7,117 bases of DNA from Actinomycetes bacterium (GTDB lineage Bacteria > Actinomycetota > Actinomycetes > Actinomycetales > Microbacteriaceae), in assembly GCA_021793715.1 (NCBI GenBank), contig JAJYSF010000043.1, positions 1-7,117 on the forward strand, written 5' to 3'. A program made the translations under genes and the position numbers. Positions 1 through 6,774 of the stretch are shown piece by piece. Position 1 is the stretch's first letter, and every line of letters starts with the position of its first letter. The notes under the pieces were generated by a model. That model did not search any database and was not told the origin of the DNA. It was given only the letters and a program-made list of their open reading frames with translations.

Positions 1-1
1 G

Positions 2-1321
2 GGCATCTCGACCGTCTACCAAGAGGTCAACCTCTGCACCAACCTCACGATCGGTGAGAACGTGATGCTCGGGCAGGAGATCCGCGGCCCGCTCGGCATC
101 AACTGGCACTCCACGCACCGCGCCGCGCGCGAGGCGCTCGCGAAGCTCGGCCTCGGCCACCTCAATCCGCGTCAGTCGCTCGCGACGCTGCCGCTCGCGC
201 TGCAACAGCTCGTCGCGATCAGTCGCTCGGTCGTGGCGGAGTGCAAGGTGCTGATCCTCGACGAACCGACCTCGAGCCTCGACGCGGCTGAGGTCGAGCA
301 GCTGTTCGGCGTGATCCGGCGACTGCGCGATGAGGGCGTCGCGATCCTCTTCGTCTCGCACTTCCTCGATCAGGTGTACGCCATCAGCGACCGCCTCACG
401 GTCCTGCGAAACGGCCGCTTCGTCGGCGAATACCTGACATCCGACATCCCTCGAGCCGCCCTCATCTCGAAGATGATCGGCAAGGACGCCGCGGCGCTCG
501 CCGCGGTCGAGGCGCGCGGCGCTCGCCGCGACGCCGCCGAGGGAGACCCCGTCTACTCGGCCGTCGGCATCGGCAAGAAGGGCATGCTCGAACAGGTCGA
601 CCTCGATCTGCACCGCGGTGAGGTCGTCGGCTTCGCCGGCCTGCTCGGATCCGGCCGCACCGAACTCGCGCGCCTCGTCTACGGCGCCGACAAGCCCGAC
701 TCCGGCGAGGTGCGCCTGCGTGGCCGCGCCGCCGACATCACCAAGCCTGCCACCGCGCTGGCGAAGGGCATCGCGTTCTCGAGCGAGAACCGGCGCGACG
801 AGGGCATCATCCGTGACCTCAGCGTGCGCGAGAACATCATCCTCGCCGTCCAGGCGAAGCGCGGCTGGGCCCGGCCCCTGCCGCGGCGTGAGCAGGACGA
901 GATCGTCGGTCGCTACATCGCGGCCCTCGGCGTGCGCCCGGCCGACCCCGAGCGTCCGATCGGCAACCTCTCCGGTGGCAACCAGCAGAAGGCCCTCCTC
1001 GGGCGCTGGCTCGCGACTGAACCGGACATCCTCATCCTCGACGAGCCCACCCGCGGCATCGACGTCGGCGCGAAGGCCGAGATCCAGGAGTACGTCGCCC
1101 GCCTCGCCGACGACGGCGTCTCGGTCGTGTTCATCTCGTCCGAGATCGAAGAGGTCGTGCGGTTGAGCGACCGCATCGTCGTGATGAAGGATCACCAGAA
1201 GATCGCGGAGATCGACGGCGGGCCCGACGTCTCCGCGGACGCTATCGTCAGCATCATCGCCGAGGAGTCTTCCGACGGCGGGGGAGAGCGCGAGATCTCG
1301 CGCGAGGAGGTCACCTCGTGA
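2..1321 (+). CDS. ytfR: Sugar ABC transporter ATP-binding protein, YtfR-like (5' end cut by window)
   Basis: This is the cytoplasmic double ATPase that powers a CUT2-type sugar importer. The frame is open from the left edge, so the true start lies outside; about 80 residues including the first Walker A are missing compared with the roughly 500-residue family. In the visible 439 residues, NBD1 shows its Q-loop (VYQEVNL, 5-11), a degenerate signature (LPLALQQ, 63-69, in place of LSGGQ), Walker B (LILDEPTSSLD, 84-94) and an H-loop (VSHFLDQV). NBD2 shows a Walker A with Arg in place of Lys (GLLGSGRTE, 213-221), signature LSGGNQQ (323-329) and Walker B (ILDEPTRGID), but Ser at its H-loop (FISSEIEE). 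This asymmetry is normal for RbsA/YtfR proteins. From memory, the VSHFLDQVY and GKKG segments match E. coli YtfR, the galactofuranose importer ATPase. The real substrate here is unproven; furanose or pentose sugars are plausible. It overlaps the next gene by 4 bp. Confidence 0.93.
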   Translation, partial: GISTVYQEVNLCTNLTIGENVMLGQEIRGPLGINWHSTHRAAREALAKLGLGHLNPRQSLATLPLALQQLVAISRSVVAECKVLILDEPTSSLDAAEVEQLFGVIRRLRDEGVAILFVSHFLDQVYAISDRLTVLRNGRFVGEYLTSDIPRAALISKMIGKDAAALAAVEARGARRDAAEGDPVYSAVGIGKKGMLEQVDLDLHRGEVVGFAGLLGSGRTELARLVYGADKPDSGEVRLRGRAADITKPATALAKGIAFSSENRRDEGIIRDLSVRENIILAVQAKRGWARPLPRREQDEIVGRYIAALGVRPADPERPIGNLSGGNQQKALLGRWLATEPDILILDEPTRGIDVGAKAEIQEYVARLADDGVSVVFISSEIEEVVRLSDRIVVMKDHQKIAEIDGGPDVSADAIVSIIAEESSDGGGEREISREEVTS

Positions 1322-2385
1322 ACGACACACCCACCGGCCCGCTCGCCGCGCTGACGGGGATCCTGAAGCACCACTACGTGTGGGGCATCGCCGCGATCGT
1401 CGTCCTGCTCGCGATCAATCTCGCCGGCGACCCGAGCTACCTCGCGATCACGGTCAGCGAGCGCGGCAACCTCGTCGGCAACATCATCGACATCCTGCGC
1501 GCCGCCGCGCCCATCATGATGATCGCCGTCGGCATGTGCCTCGTCGTGGCGACGAAGGGCATCGACCTGTCGGTCGGCTCCGTCATGGTCGTCGCCGGCG
1601 CCGTCGCCATGGAGTACCTCGCCGCCGCCGCGCCCGACTCGGTCGGTGCCGCCCTCGTGGCCGTCGGCCTCGTCATCCTCGTGAGCGCCGCGCTCGGCGC
1701 CGTCAACGCGATCCTCGTCTCGGTCGTCGGGCTGCAGCCGTTCATCAGCACGCTCATCATCATGCTCGCCGGCCGCGGGCTCGCGAAGGTCATCACGGCG
1801 GGGCAGAACACGTCCGCGAACAACGACGCGTTCTCATGGATCGCCAACGGGCGCGTCTTCGGCTTCCCCGTCATCTTCCTCATCGCTCTCGCCCTCGTGA
1901 TCCTCGTCGGTCTGCTCGTGCGCCGTAGCGCGCTCGGGCTCATGCTCGAGGCGATCGGCATGGACGCGCAGGCCGCGCGCCTCGCCGGCGTCAACCGTCG
2001 CGCGCTGCTGTTCACGGTCTACATCCTCGGCGGGATCCTCGCGGGCATCGCGGGCGTGTTCGCCACCGCGAGCGTGATGACCGTCGACGTCTCGCGCACG
2101 GGTTACCAGCTCGAGCTCGACGCGATCCTCGCAGTCGTCATCGGCGGCACCTCGCTCGCGGGCGGCAAATTCAACATCACGGGCGCGACGATCGGCGCGA
2201 TCCTCATCGCCACGCTCGATAAGACCGTCGTGTTCCTCGGCATCTCGTCGTCGGCGACGCCCGCGTTCAAGGCCATCATCATCGTCGCGCTCGTCCTGCT
2301 GCAGTCCGAGCGAGTGCGTCGCGCGTTCCGGAGGCGACGGATCCTGAAACCGGCCGCCGAGAAGAAGGAGGAGGTCGCCGCATGA
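1318..2385 (+). CDS. ytfT: Sugar ABC transporter permease, YtfT-like
   Basis: A 355-residue inner-membrane permease of the BPD_transp_2 (RbsC/AraH) family; E. coli YtfT is of similar length. It would form the sugar channel together with the next gene's product. The hydrophobic protein has about ten predicted membrane segments, beginning near residues 21-36. Family hallmarks are GIDLSVGSV (81-89), GLQPFISTL (138-146), the ATPase-coupling loop around AARLAGVN (219-226) and ELDAILAVVIGG (266-277). The C-terminus is basic and then acidic (RRAFRRRR to EKKEE), as expected for a cytoplasmic tail. Start choice: GTG at 1318 overlaps the upstream stop as GTGA, and GAGGAGG at 1304-1310 lies 7 nt before it. 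The next ATG overlaps this stop in the same way, so the three genes are translationally coupled. The YtfT assignment rests on remembered similarity and gene order; substrate is inferred only. Confidence 0.93.
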   Translation: MNDTPTGPLAALTGILKHHYVWGIAAIVVLLAINLAGDPSYLAITVSERGNLVGNIIDILRAAAPIMMIAVGMCLVVATKGIDLSVGSVMVVAGAVAMEYLAAAAPDSVGAALVAVGLVILVSAALGAVNAILVSVVGLQPFISTLIIMLAGRGLAKVITAGQNTSANNDAFSWIANGRVFGFPVIFLIALALVILVGLLVRRSALGLMLEAIGMDAQAARLAGVNRRALLFTVYILGGILAGIAGVFATASVMTVDVSRTGYQLELDAILAVVIGGTSLAGGKFNITGATIGAILIATLDKTVVFLGISSSATPAFKAIIIVALVLLQSERVRRAFRRRRILKPAAEKKEEVAA

Positions 2386-3419
2386 GCTCGCTCACCGCGC
2401 CCCCCGCGCCGCACGGCACGGACGAGCGTCTGCCGCTCCGTAAGCGCCTCGCGCTGCACCTCGACGCGCTCCCGACGGTCGCCTCGATCCTCATCTTCGT
2501 CGGCATGATCGTGTTCGGCGAGCTGGCCTACGGTCGGATCCTGCAGTTCAACACGATCTCGAACCTGCTGATCAACAACGCGCACCTCATCATCCTGGCC
2601 GTCGCGCTGACGTTCGTGATCGTGACCGGCGGCATCGATCTGTCCGTCGGATCCGTCATCGCCGTCAGCAGCGTCGCCGGCGTCATGCTGCTGCACGCGG
2701 GGTGGAACCCGTGGCTCGTCGTCGTGCTGATGATCCTCATCGGCGCGCTCTCGGGGGTGATCGCCGGCGTCCTTGTGCAGTACTTCAACGTGCAACCGTT
2801 CATCGCGACGCTCGCGATGATGTTCCTCGGCCGTGGGCTCGCGTCGATTCTCAGCACCGTGCCCGAGCGCGTTCCCGATGACTCGGCGCTCATGCTCCTC
2901 GGCGAGGAGCTCAAGCTCTACGACGGACCGAAGGTCAATGACATCGTCATCACCCCCGGCGTGATCATCGCCGCGCTCGTCGTGATCATCTCGTTCTTCG
3001 TGCTGCACCGCACGCGCATGGGCCGCACGGTCTACGCGATCGGCGGATCCGAGCAGTCGGCGGCGCTGATGGGTCTGCCCGTCGCCGCGACGAAGGTCTG
3101 GGTGTACGTCATCAGCGGTGGCCTGTCGGGCCTGGCGGCGGTCGTCTACACGGCGCGGCTCGGCAGTGCGCAGAACATCACGGGCATCGGGTGGGAGCTC
3201 GACGCGATCGCCGCCGCCGTCATCGGCGGAACGCTGCTGACGGGCGGGGCGGGCTACGTGCTCGGATCCGTCGTCGGTGCGCTTGTGCTGGGGCTGATGA
3301 TCGTGCTGATCACGCGCGACGGATCCGTGCCGCCCGAGGCGACGACGATCATCACCGGCGGGATTCTCCTGCTGTTCGTGCTGCTGCAGCGCGCCGTGAC
3401 CCGCCGCCAGCGCGAATAG
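2382..3419 (+). CDS. yjfF: Sugar ABC transporter permease, YjfF-like
   Basis: The second permease of the importer, 345 residues, paralogous to the gene before it and expected to pair with it as a heterodimer. A charged, Pro-rich N-terminal stretch (residues 1-25) precedes about ten membrane segments. Hallmarks are GGIDLSVGSVI (83-93), VQPFIATLAMMFLGRG (137-152), HRTRMGRTVYAIGG (209-222), ALMGLPV (228-234, coupling loop) and WELDAIAAAVIGGTLL (271-286). HRTRxGxxVYAIGG and GVELDAIASVVIGGTLLSGG-like segments are, from memory, typical of YjfF. The ATG at 2382 overlaps the previous stop as ATGA and has AAGGAGGAGG at 2365-2374. Gene order ATPase, YtfT-type, YjfF-type matches the E. coli ytfQRT-yjfF operon, whose first gene encodes the binding protein. 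The operon ends here: a hairpin terminator follows within 20 nt. Confidence 0.93.
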   Translation: MSSLTAPPAPHGTDERLPLRKRLALHLDALPTVASILIFVGMIVFGELAYGRILQFNTISNLLINNAHLIILAVALTFVIVTGGIDLSVGSVIAVSSVAGVMLLHAGWNPWLVVVLMILIGALSGVIAGVLVQYFNVQPFIATLAMMFLGRGLASILSTVPERVPDDSALMLLGEELKLYDGPKVNDIVITPGVIIAALVVIISFFVLHRTRMGRTVYAIGGSEQSAALMGLPVAATKVWVYVISGGLSGLAAVVYTARLGSAQNITGIGWELDAIAAAVIGGTLLTGGAGYVLGSVVGALVLGLMIVLITRDGSVPPEATTIITGGILLLFVLLQRAVTRRQRE

Positions 3420-3436
3420 CTGCCCGGGGCACAGCG

Positions 3437-3472
3437 AAGGGCGGTGTGAGAAACGAATCTCACACCGCCCTT
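3437..3472. terminator. Intrinsic terminator between convergent genes
   Basis: AAGGGCGGTGTGAG at 3437-3450 pairs perfectly with CTCACACCGCCCTT at 3459-3472. An extra A-T pair inside makes a 15-bp stem with a 6-nt loop. On the plus strand the stem ends in TTT and then CG, a short T-run. It begins 18 nt after the yjfF-like stop and lies 20 nt beyond the stop of the minus-strand small ORF, so it probably serves both directions. Termination of the sugar operon is the safer half of the call. Confidence 0.85.
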
Positions 3473-3491
3473 TCGTGCGCTCAACCCAGAT

Positions 3492-3590
3492 TCAGTTGTC
3501 TTCGCCCTCGGCCTGCGAGGGGTGCTTCTCGAACCACAGCGGGCGGCCGAGGAAGAGGTCTGCGTCGGTGTCGTAGAGGGTGTCAACCAT
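3492..3590 (-). CDS. Small acidic 32-aa protein, unknown
   Basis: The minus strand carries an ATG (3590-3588) preceded by AAGGAGAG (3602-3595), an almost ideal Shine-Dalgarno placement. It opens a 32-codon frame ending in TGA at 3494-3492. The product begins MVDTLYDTDADLFLGRPLW and continues with an FEKHP segment and a polar tail. It is strongly acidic (eight Asp/Glu against one Arg and one Lys), has a central GRPLWF aromatic core, and shows no signal peptide or membrane segment. Of the 31 sense codons after ATG, 28 end in G or C, the same coding bias as the neighbouring genes; this is the main reason to believe it is translated. It sits alone between two hairpins, convergent with the sugar operon. 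I do not recognise the family. It could be a small regulatory or accessory protein, or the conserved head of a lost longer gene. Confidence 0.6.
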   Translation of the reverse strand: MVDTLYDTDADLFLGRPLWFEKHPSQAEGEDN

Positions 3591-3625
3591 GATGCTCTCC
3601 TTCATTGGAACGTCACGAGATAAGC

Positions 3626-3655
3626 CTTATTGCTTCGATCATGCGCGACGAACAA
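3626..3655 (-). promoter_or_regulatory. Possible promoter of the small ORF
   Basis: Read on the minus strand, TTGTTC (3655-3650) and AATAAG (3631-3626) are separated by 18 nt. They match the housekeeping -35 and -10 consensus at three and four of six positions. A start about 7 nt downstream would leave a leader of roughly 30 nt before the ATG at 3590. The patch from 3601 to 3710 is visibly richer in A/T than the genes around it. Two small inverted repeats lie here: ATAAG-C-CTTAT (3620-3630), and TTCG (3634-3637) with CGAA (3649-3652). The match is weak and other arrangements are possible. Confidence 0.3.
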
Positions 3656-3729
3656 GGGGTTTGAAGGGGGAGAATGCGGTTAAGAACATCGAAATTTACG
3701 GATCCGGCATGAGGGGCGCTTCCAGACAG

Positions 3730-3768
3730 CACAGGGGCCGCCCCGCGCGATGCGGAGCGGCCCCTGTG
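3730..3768 (-). terminator. katG terminator hairpin (no U-tract)
   Basis: CACAGGGGCCGC at 3730-3741 pairs perfectly with GCGGCCCCTGTG at 3757-3768. After one C/A mismatch, four more G-C pairs follow (3743-3746 with 3752-3755) around a 5-nt loop. The structure begins 13 nt past the katG stop. It lacks a clear T-run in either direction, which fits the U-less hairpin terminators common in actinobacteria. It also separates katG from the small ORF transcribed on the same strand. Confidence 0.75.
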
Positions 3769-3781
3769 GTGACAAGGCGAC

Positions 3782-6007
3782 TCAGCTCAGGTCGAAGCGG
3801 TCGTTCTCCATGACCTGCGCCCAGGCGGACACGAAGTCGTGCACGAACTTCTCCCCCGCGTCATCCGAGGCGTAGACCTCGGCGATCGCGCGCAGCTCGC
3901 TGTTCGAACCGAACAGCAGGTCCACGCGGCTGCCGACCAGGCCCGTGCTCGACGTGAACGTCTGCTCGTCCGCAGCCGGCGTCCATTCCAGGCCGTTCAC
4001 GAGCAGCTTCACGAAGAAGTCGTTCGTGAGCACACCGGGCGTATCGGTGAACACGCCGGTGTTGGAGCCGTCCCAGTTATTGCCGAGCACGCGCAGGCCG
4101 CCGACGAGCGCCGTCATCTGCGGCGCGCTCACGCCGAGGTGGTTGGCGCGGTCGATGAGCAGGTACTCGCTCGGCAGGTCGATCGTGCGGCTGTCGTAGT
4201 TGCGGAAGCCGTCCGAGACGGGCTCGAGCCAGTTGAACTGCTCGGGATCCGTCTGTTCCTGCGTCGCGTCGACGCGGCCGGGTGTGAAGGGGACCTGGAC
4301 CTCGACGCCAGCGGCCGAGGCCGCCTGCTCGACGCCCACCCCACCGGCGAGGACGACCACGTCGGCGAACGAGAGACCGGACGCCTCCGCGATCTCTTCG
4401 AGCTTCGCGATGACCGGCTTCAGTTCGGCTGGCCGGTTGACCTTCCAGCTGACCTGCGGCTCGAGGCGGATGCGTCCGCCGTTCGGGCCGCCGCGCTTGT
4501 CCGAGCTGCGGAACGTCGCCGCCGCCTTCCACGCGGTCGACACGAGCTGCTGCACCGTGAGGCCGGACTCGGCGACAAGCTTGCGCGCCTCGGCGATCGA
4601 CGCGTCGTCGGTCGCGGCGGTCTGCTCGGGCAGCGGGTCCTGCCAGATGAGGTCCTCAGCGGGCACCTCGGGCCCGAGGTAGCGCGCCTTGGGGCCCATG
4701 TCGCGGTGTGTCAGCTTGAACCAGGCGCGGGCGAACGCGTCGGCGAAGGCCTGCTGGTCGTTGCGGAAGCGCATCGAGATCTCGCGGTACGCGGGGTCCT
4801 CGCGCAGCGCGATGTCGGTCGTGAGCATGCGCGGCTCGCGGCGATCCGGACCCTGTGCCATCGGCACCATGTCGGCGCCGCCGCCGTCCTTCGGACGCCA
4901 CTGCTTCGCTCCCGCGGCCGACTCGAACAGCTCCCACTCGTAGGCGAACAGGATGTGGAAGAACTCGTTGTCCCAGCGCGTCGGGTGGTAGGTCCACGTG
5001 ACCTCGAGGCCGGATCCGACGGTGTCGTTGCCGCCGCGGCCGTCGCCGTAGCCCTGCTTCCAGCCGAGACCCTGCTGCTCGAGTGGGGACGCCTCGGGAT
5101 CCGGGCCCTGACGGTCGTCGGGGTGCGCGCCGTGCGTCTTGCCGAAGGTGTGGCCACCCGCGATGAGCGCGACCGTCTCCTCGTCGTTCATGCCCATGCG
5201 CGCGAATGTCTCACGGGTGTCCTGCGCCGCGAGGAGGGGATCCGGATTGCCGCCCGGGCCCTCGGGATTCACGTAGATGAGGCCCATCTGCGTCGCCGCG
5301 AAGGGAGCATCGAGCTCGCGGTCGCCCTGGTAGCGCTCGGCGTCGAGCCAGACCTTCTCCGGGCCCCAGTACACGTCGTCGTCGGCTTCCCAGACGTCGA
5401 CGCGGCCGCCGCCGAAGCCGAAGGTCTCGAAGCCCATCGTCTCGAGCGCGACGTTGCCGGCGAGGATGAGCAGGTCGGCCCACGAGATCTGCTGGCCGTA
5501 CTTCTGCTTGACCGGCCAGAGCAGGCGCCGTGCGCGGTCGAGCAGCACGTTGTCCGGCCACGAGTTCAGCGGTGCGAAGCGCTGCATGCCGGATCCGCCG
5601 CCGCCGCGGCCGTCGTGCGAGCGGTAGGTGCCCGCGGCGTGCCACGCCATGCGGACCATCATCGGGCCGTAGTGGCCGAAGTCGGCGGGCCACCAGTCCT
5701 GCGAGGTCGTCAGCGCCTCGGCGATGTCGGCTTTGAGTGCGTCGAGGTCAAGGCTCTCGAACGCCTTCTTGTAGTCGAAGTCGCCGCCCAGCGGGTTCGA
5801 GACCGGCTGGTTCTTCGCGAGGATCTTCAGGTTGAGGCGGTTCGGCCACCACTCGGCGTTCGCGCTGCCCATCGTCGGGTGCACGCGCGTGCCCGCGGTC
5901 GCGACGTCTCCGTCATGCGTGTAGTCGCCCGCGACGGTCGGGCTCTCCTGTGCGGCGGAGTCACCGGATCCATACCCGAAGGGGCATGTGGCATTGCTTT
6001 CAGTCAT
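3782..6007 (-). CDS. katG: Catalase-peroxidase KatG
   Basis: A heme enzyme of the cytoplasm that dismutates hydrogen peroxide and also has peroxidase activity; 741 residues, against 740 in M. tuberculosis and 726 in E. coli. The N-terminal peroxidase domain has the distal triad Arg119, Trp122, His123 ([13 protein letters not shown]), proximal His286 ([11 protein letters not shown]) with Trp338 and Asp398, and the KatG-specific Trp122-Tyr245-Met271 adduct. The mobile Arg435 (KLTHRDMGP) and the entrance Asp152 are present too. The C-terminal copy lacks these heme ligands, as usual, and ends DRFDLS. Start: ATG at 6007 with GAAAGG (6018-6013) 5 nt upstream; the protein begins [10 protein letters not shown]. 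The frame stays open far upstream by GC bias, but that part is not KatG-like and overlaps another gene. No furA is adjacent, unlike in mycobacteria. A hairpin follows the stop. It looks monocistronic and intact. Confidence 0.98.
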   Translation of the reverse strand: MTESNATCPFGYGSGDSAAQESPTVAGDYTHDGDVATAGTRVHPTMGSANAEWWPNRLNLKILAKNQPVSNPLGGDFDYKKAFESLDLDALKADIAEALTTSQDWWPADFGHYGPMMVRMAWHAAGTYRSHDGRGGGGSGMQRFAPLNSWPDNVLLDRARRLLWPVKQKYGQQISWADLLILAGNVALETMGFETFGFGGGRVDVWEADDDVYWGPEKVWLDAERYQGDRELDAPFAATQMGLIYVNPEGPGGNPDPLLAAQDTRETFARMGMNDEETVALIAGGHTFGKTHGAHPDDRQGPDPEASPLEQQGLGWKQGYGDGRGGNDTVGSGLEVTWTYHPTRWDNEFFHILFAYEWELFESAAGAKQWRPKDGGGADMVPMAQGPDRREPRMLTTDIALREDPAYREISMRFRNDQQAFADAFARAWFKLTHRDMGPKARYLGPEVPAEDLIWQDPLPEQTAATDDASIAEARKLVAESGLTVQQLVSTAWKAAATFRSSDKRGGPNGGRIRLEPQVSWKVNRPAELKPVIAKLEEIAEASGLSFADVVVLAGGVGVEQAASAAGVEVQVPFTPGRVDATQEQTDPEQFNWLEPVSDGFRNYDSRTIDLPSEYLLIDRANHLGVSAPQMTALVGGLRVLGNNWDGSNTGVFTDTPGVLTNDFFVKLLVNGLEWTPAADEQTFTSSTGLVGSRVDLLFGSNSELRAIAEVYASDDAGEKFVHDFVSAWAQVMENDRFDLS

Positions 6008-6056
6008 TGTTGCCTTTCGTGGAGGGCATCGGGGTGAGGGCCATCGGGCCGAAGAT

Positions 6057-6074
6057 TTGAATGACTCAATTCTA
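6057..6074 (-). promoter_or_regulatory. katG promoter -10 and overlapping inverted repeat
   Basis: On the minus strand TAGAAT (6074-6069) matches the -10 consensus at five of six positions. No convincing -35 lies 16-19 nt upstream; the best is a TCATAT-like stretch. Transcription would begin near 6062 and give a leader of about 55 nt. TTGA-ATGAC-TCAA (6057-6069) is a perfect 4-bp inverted repeat abutting the -10 and covering the likely start site, a position suited to a repressor. A Fur-family peroxide sensor would be the expected regulator, but the repeat is too short to assign. Confidence 0.45.
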
Positions 6075-6148
6075 GCGCATTCGGAAGGCGGGATATGACG
6101 TCGGACCGCCGGCCGTGAGGGCAGGCCAGCTCGCGTGACCTGACGCGT

Positions 6149-6154
6149 TAGGTT
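6149..6154 (+). promoter_or_regulatory. -10 element of a leaderless transcript
   Basis: TAGGTT fits the actinobacterial TANNNT -10 pattern and ends exactly 6 nt before the ATG at 6161. Transcription would therefore start at or next to the A of the start codon. No Shine-Dalgarno sequence precedes that ATG, which agrees with leaderless translation. No good -35 is seen at the usual distance, which is common for this promoter type. Confidence 0.55.
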
Positions 6155-6160
6155 GTCGAC

Positions 6161-6637
6161 ATGGAGGATCTGCGGGCGCTGTTGCGCGAGACGCGCGAGC
6201 GCCTCGCATCCGTTCCGCGCACGCGACTGGGCGTCGTGCGCGGTCCCAATCGGATCCGTCGCCTGTTCGGGGCCCGCCCCGTCATCGTGCCCGCCGACGA
6301 GGTCTGGCATCTCGGCGTGCTGCTCGTGGGGGACGCGGACGTCTGGGGCACGGGAACCGTGCTGCGCGCGGAGCGCGAGGTGATCCGCGGCTACTCGGCC
6401 GAGTCGCAGCGCGAGCGCGCCGTCATCCGCGGCATGGCGTTCCGCGGCGGCTTCGCGACCGGTGAGACGTTCCACGTCGACTGGTCGCCGGTCGACGTCG
6501 AGCGCATCACGAGCGGCGGATCCTCGGGGCCGGTCACCTGGGACGGCGAACGCCTCGTGGTGCGCTGGTCGCCGGCCGGATTCCTCACGCCGCTCGCGGA
6601 CTATCTCGACGAGCGGATCCGCCTCGCGCAGGGCTGA
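6161..6637 (+). CDS. Hypothetical protein, 158 aa, leaderless
   Basis: Function unknown. The 158-residue product has no signal peptide or membrane segment and is rich in Arg, so it is probably cytosolic. It has an N-terminal amphipathic stretch ([15 protein letters not shown]), then [20 protein letters not shown] (residues 32-51), a [20 protein letters not shown] stretch (67-86), a Gly-rich [15 protein letters not shown] segment (94-108) and a conserved-looking end, [11 protein letters not shown]. The pattern of short strands with Trp and Gly suggests a compact alpha/beta fold. I recall similar short actinobacterial proteins labelled glutaminase in databases, but I see no SxxK serine-hydrolase motif or other support for that label. 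The ATG at 6161 is chosen because TAGGTT lies 6 nt upstream and codon bias begins there; no ribosome site precedes it. It diverges from katG across about 150 bp, so shared regulation is possible but not shown. Confidence 0.85.
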   Translation: MEDLRALLRETRERLASVPRTRLGVVRGPNRIRRLFGARPVIVPADEVWHLGVLLVGDADVWGTGTVLRAEREVIRGYSAESQRERAVIRGMAFRGGFATGETFHVDWSPVDVERITSGGSSGPVTWDGERLVVRWSPAGFLTPLADYLDERIRLAQG

Positions 6638-6649
6638 GCAGCCTGCGCG
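6625..6649 (+). terminator. Possible hairpin terminator over the stop codon
   Basis: CGCGCAGG (6625-6632) pairs with CCTGCGCG (6642-6649) around a 9-nt loop that contains the TGA stop of the preceding gene, with TT following the stem. It lies between the 158-aa gene and the transporter gene and may limit read-through. The stem is only 8 bp and partly coding, so it could be chance in GC-rich DNA. Confidence 0.35.
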
Positions 6650-6774
6650 GTTCCGGCGACACGCGTCATCGGATGGGCAGCAGATCTTCCCTTGAGGGCC
6701 GTTCATAGCTATCTTTTGGGCACGACGACGTTCACAGGATATTCATGGCGTCGACGATCTGACCAAGGAGAAGC

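Noticed and set aside
2103..3008. 301-codon minus-strand frame across the two permease genes
   Set aside because: Its product is an unnatural run of His, Asp, Arg and Glu, the antisense shadow of hydrophobic Ile/Val/Leu codons, and the plus-strand genes are unmistakable.
3630..3655. LexA (SOS) box upstream of the small ORF
   Set aside because: The TTCG and CGAA halves have the wrong orientation and spacing for the actinobacterial GAAC-N4-GTTC type site.
3674..3712. 12-codon plus-strand ORF with SD-like GGGGGAG and a TTA codon
   Set aside because: It is too short to judge, its codon use (TTA, AGA, TTT) is unlike the neighbouring genes, and no downstream gene exists that it could attenuate.
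3839..6037. Long plus-strand open frame (732 codons) antisense to katG
   Set aside because: It mirrors katG exactly in extent, is an Arg/Ala/Val/Glu-rich low-complexity translation with no recognisable domain, and arises from the high third-position GC of the opposite strand.
6148..6154. TTAGGTT as an IdeR/DtxR iron-box half-site
   Set aside because: Only one half matches the palindromic iron box; the downstream half is absent. A -10 element explains the bases better.
6008..6706. In-frame upstream extension of KatG to about 974 residues
   Set aside because: The added part has no KatG similarity and runs antisense through the 158-aa gene. The ATG at 6007 has a ribosome site and gives the family-typical N-terminus and length.
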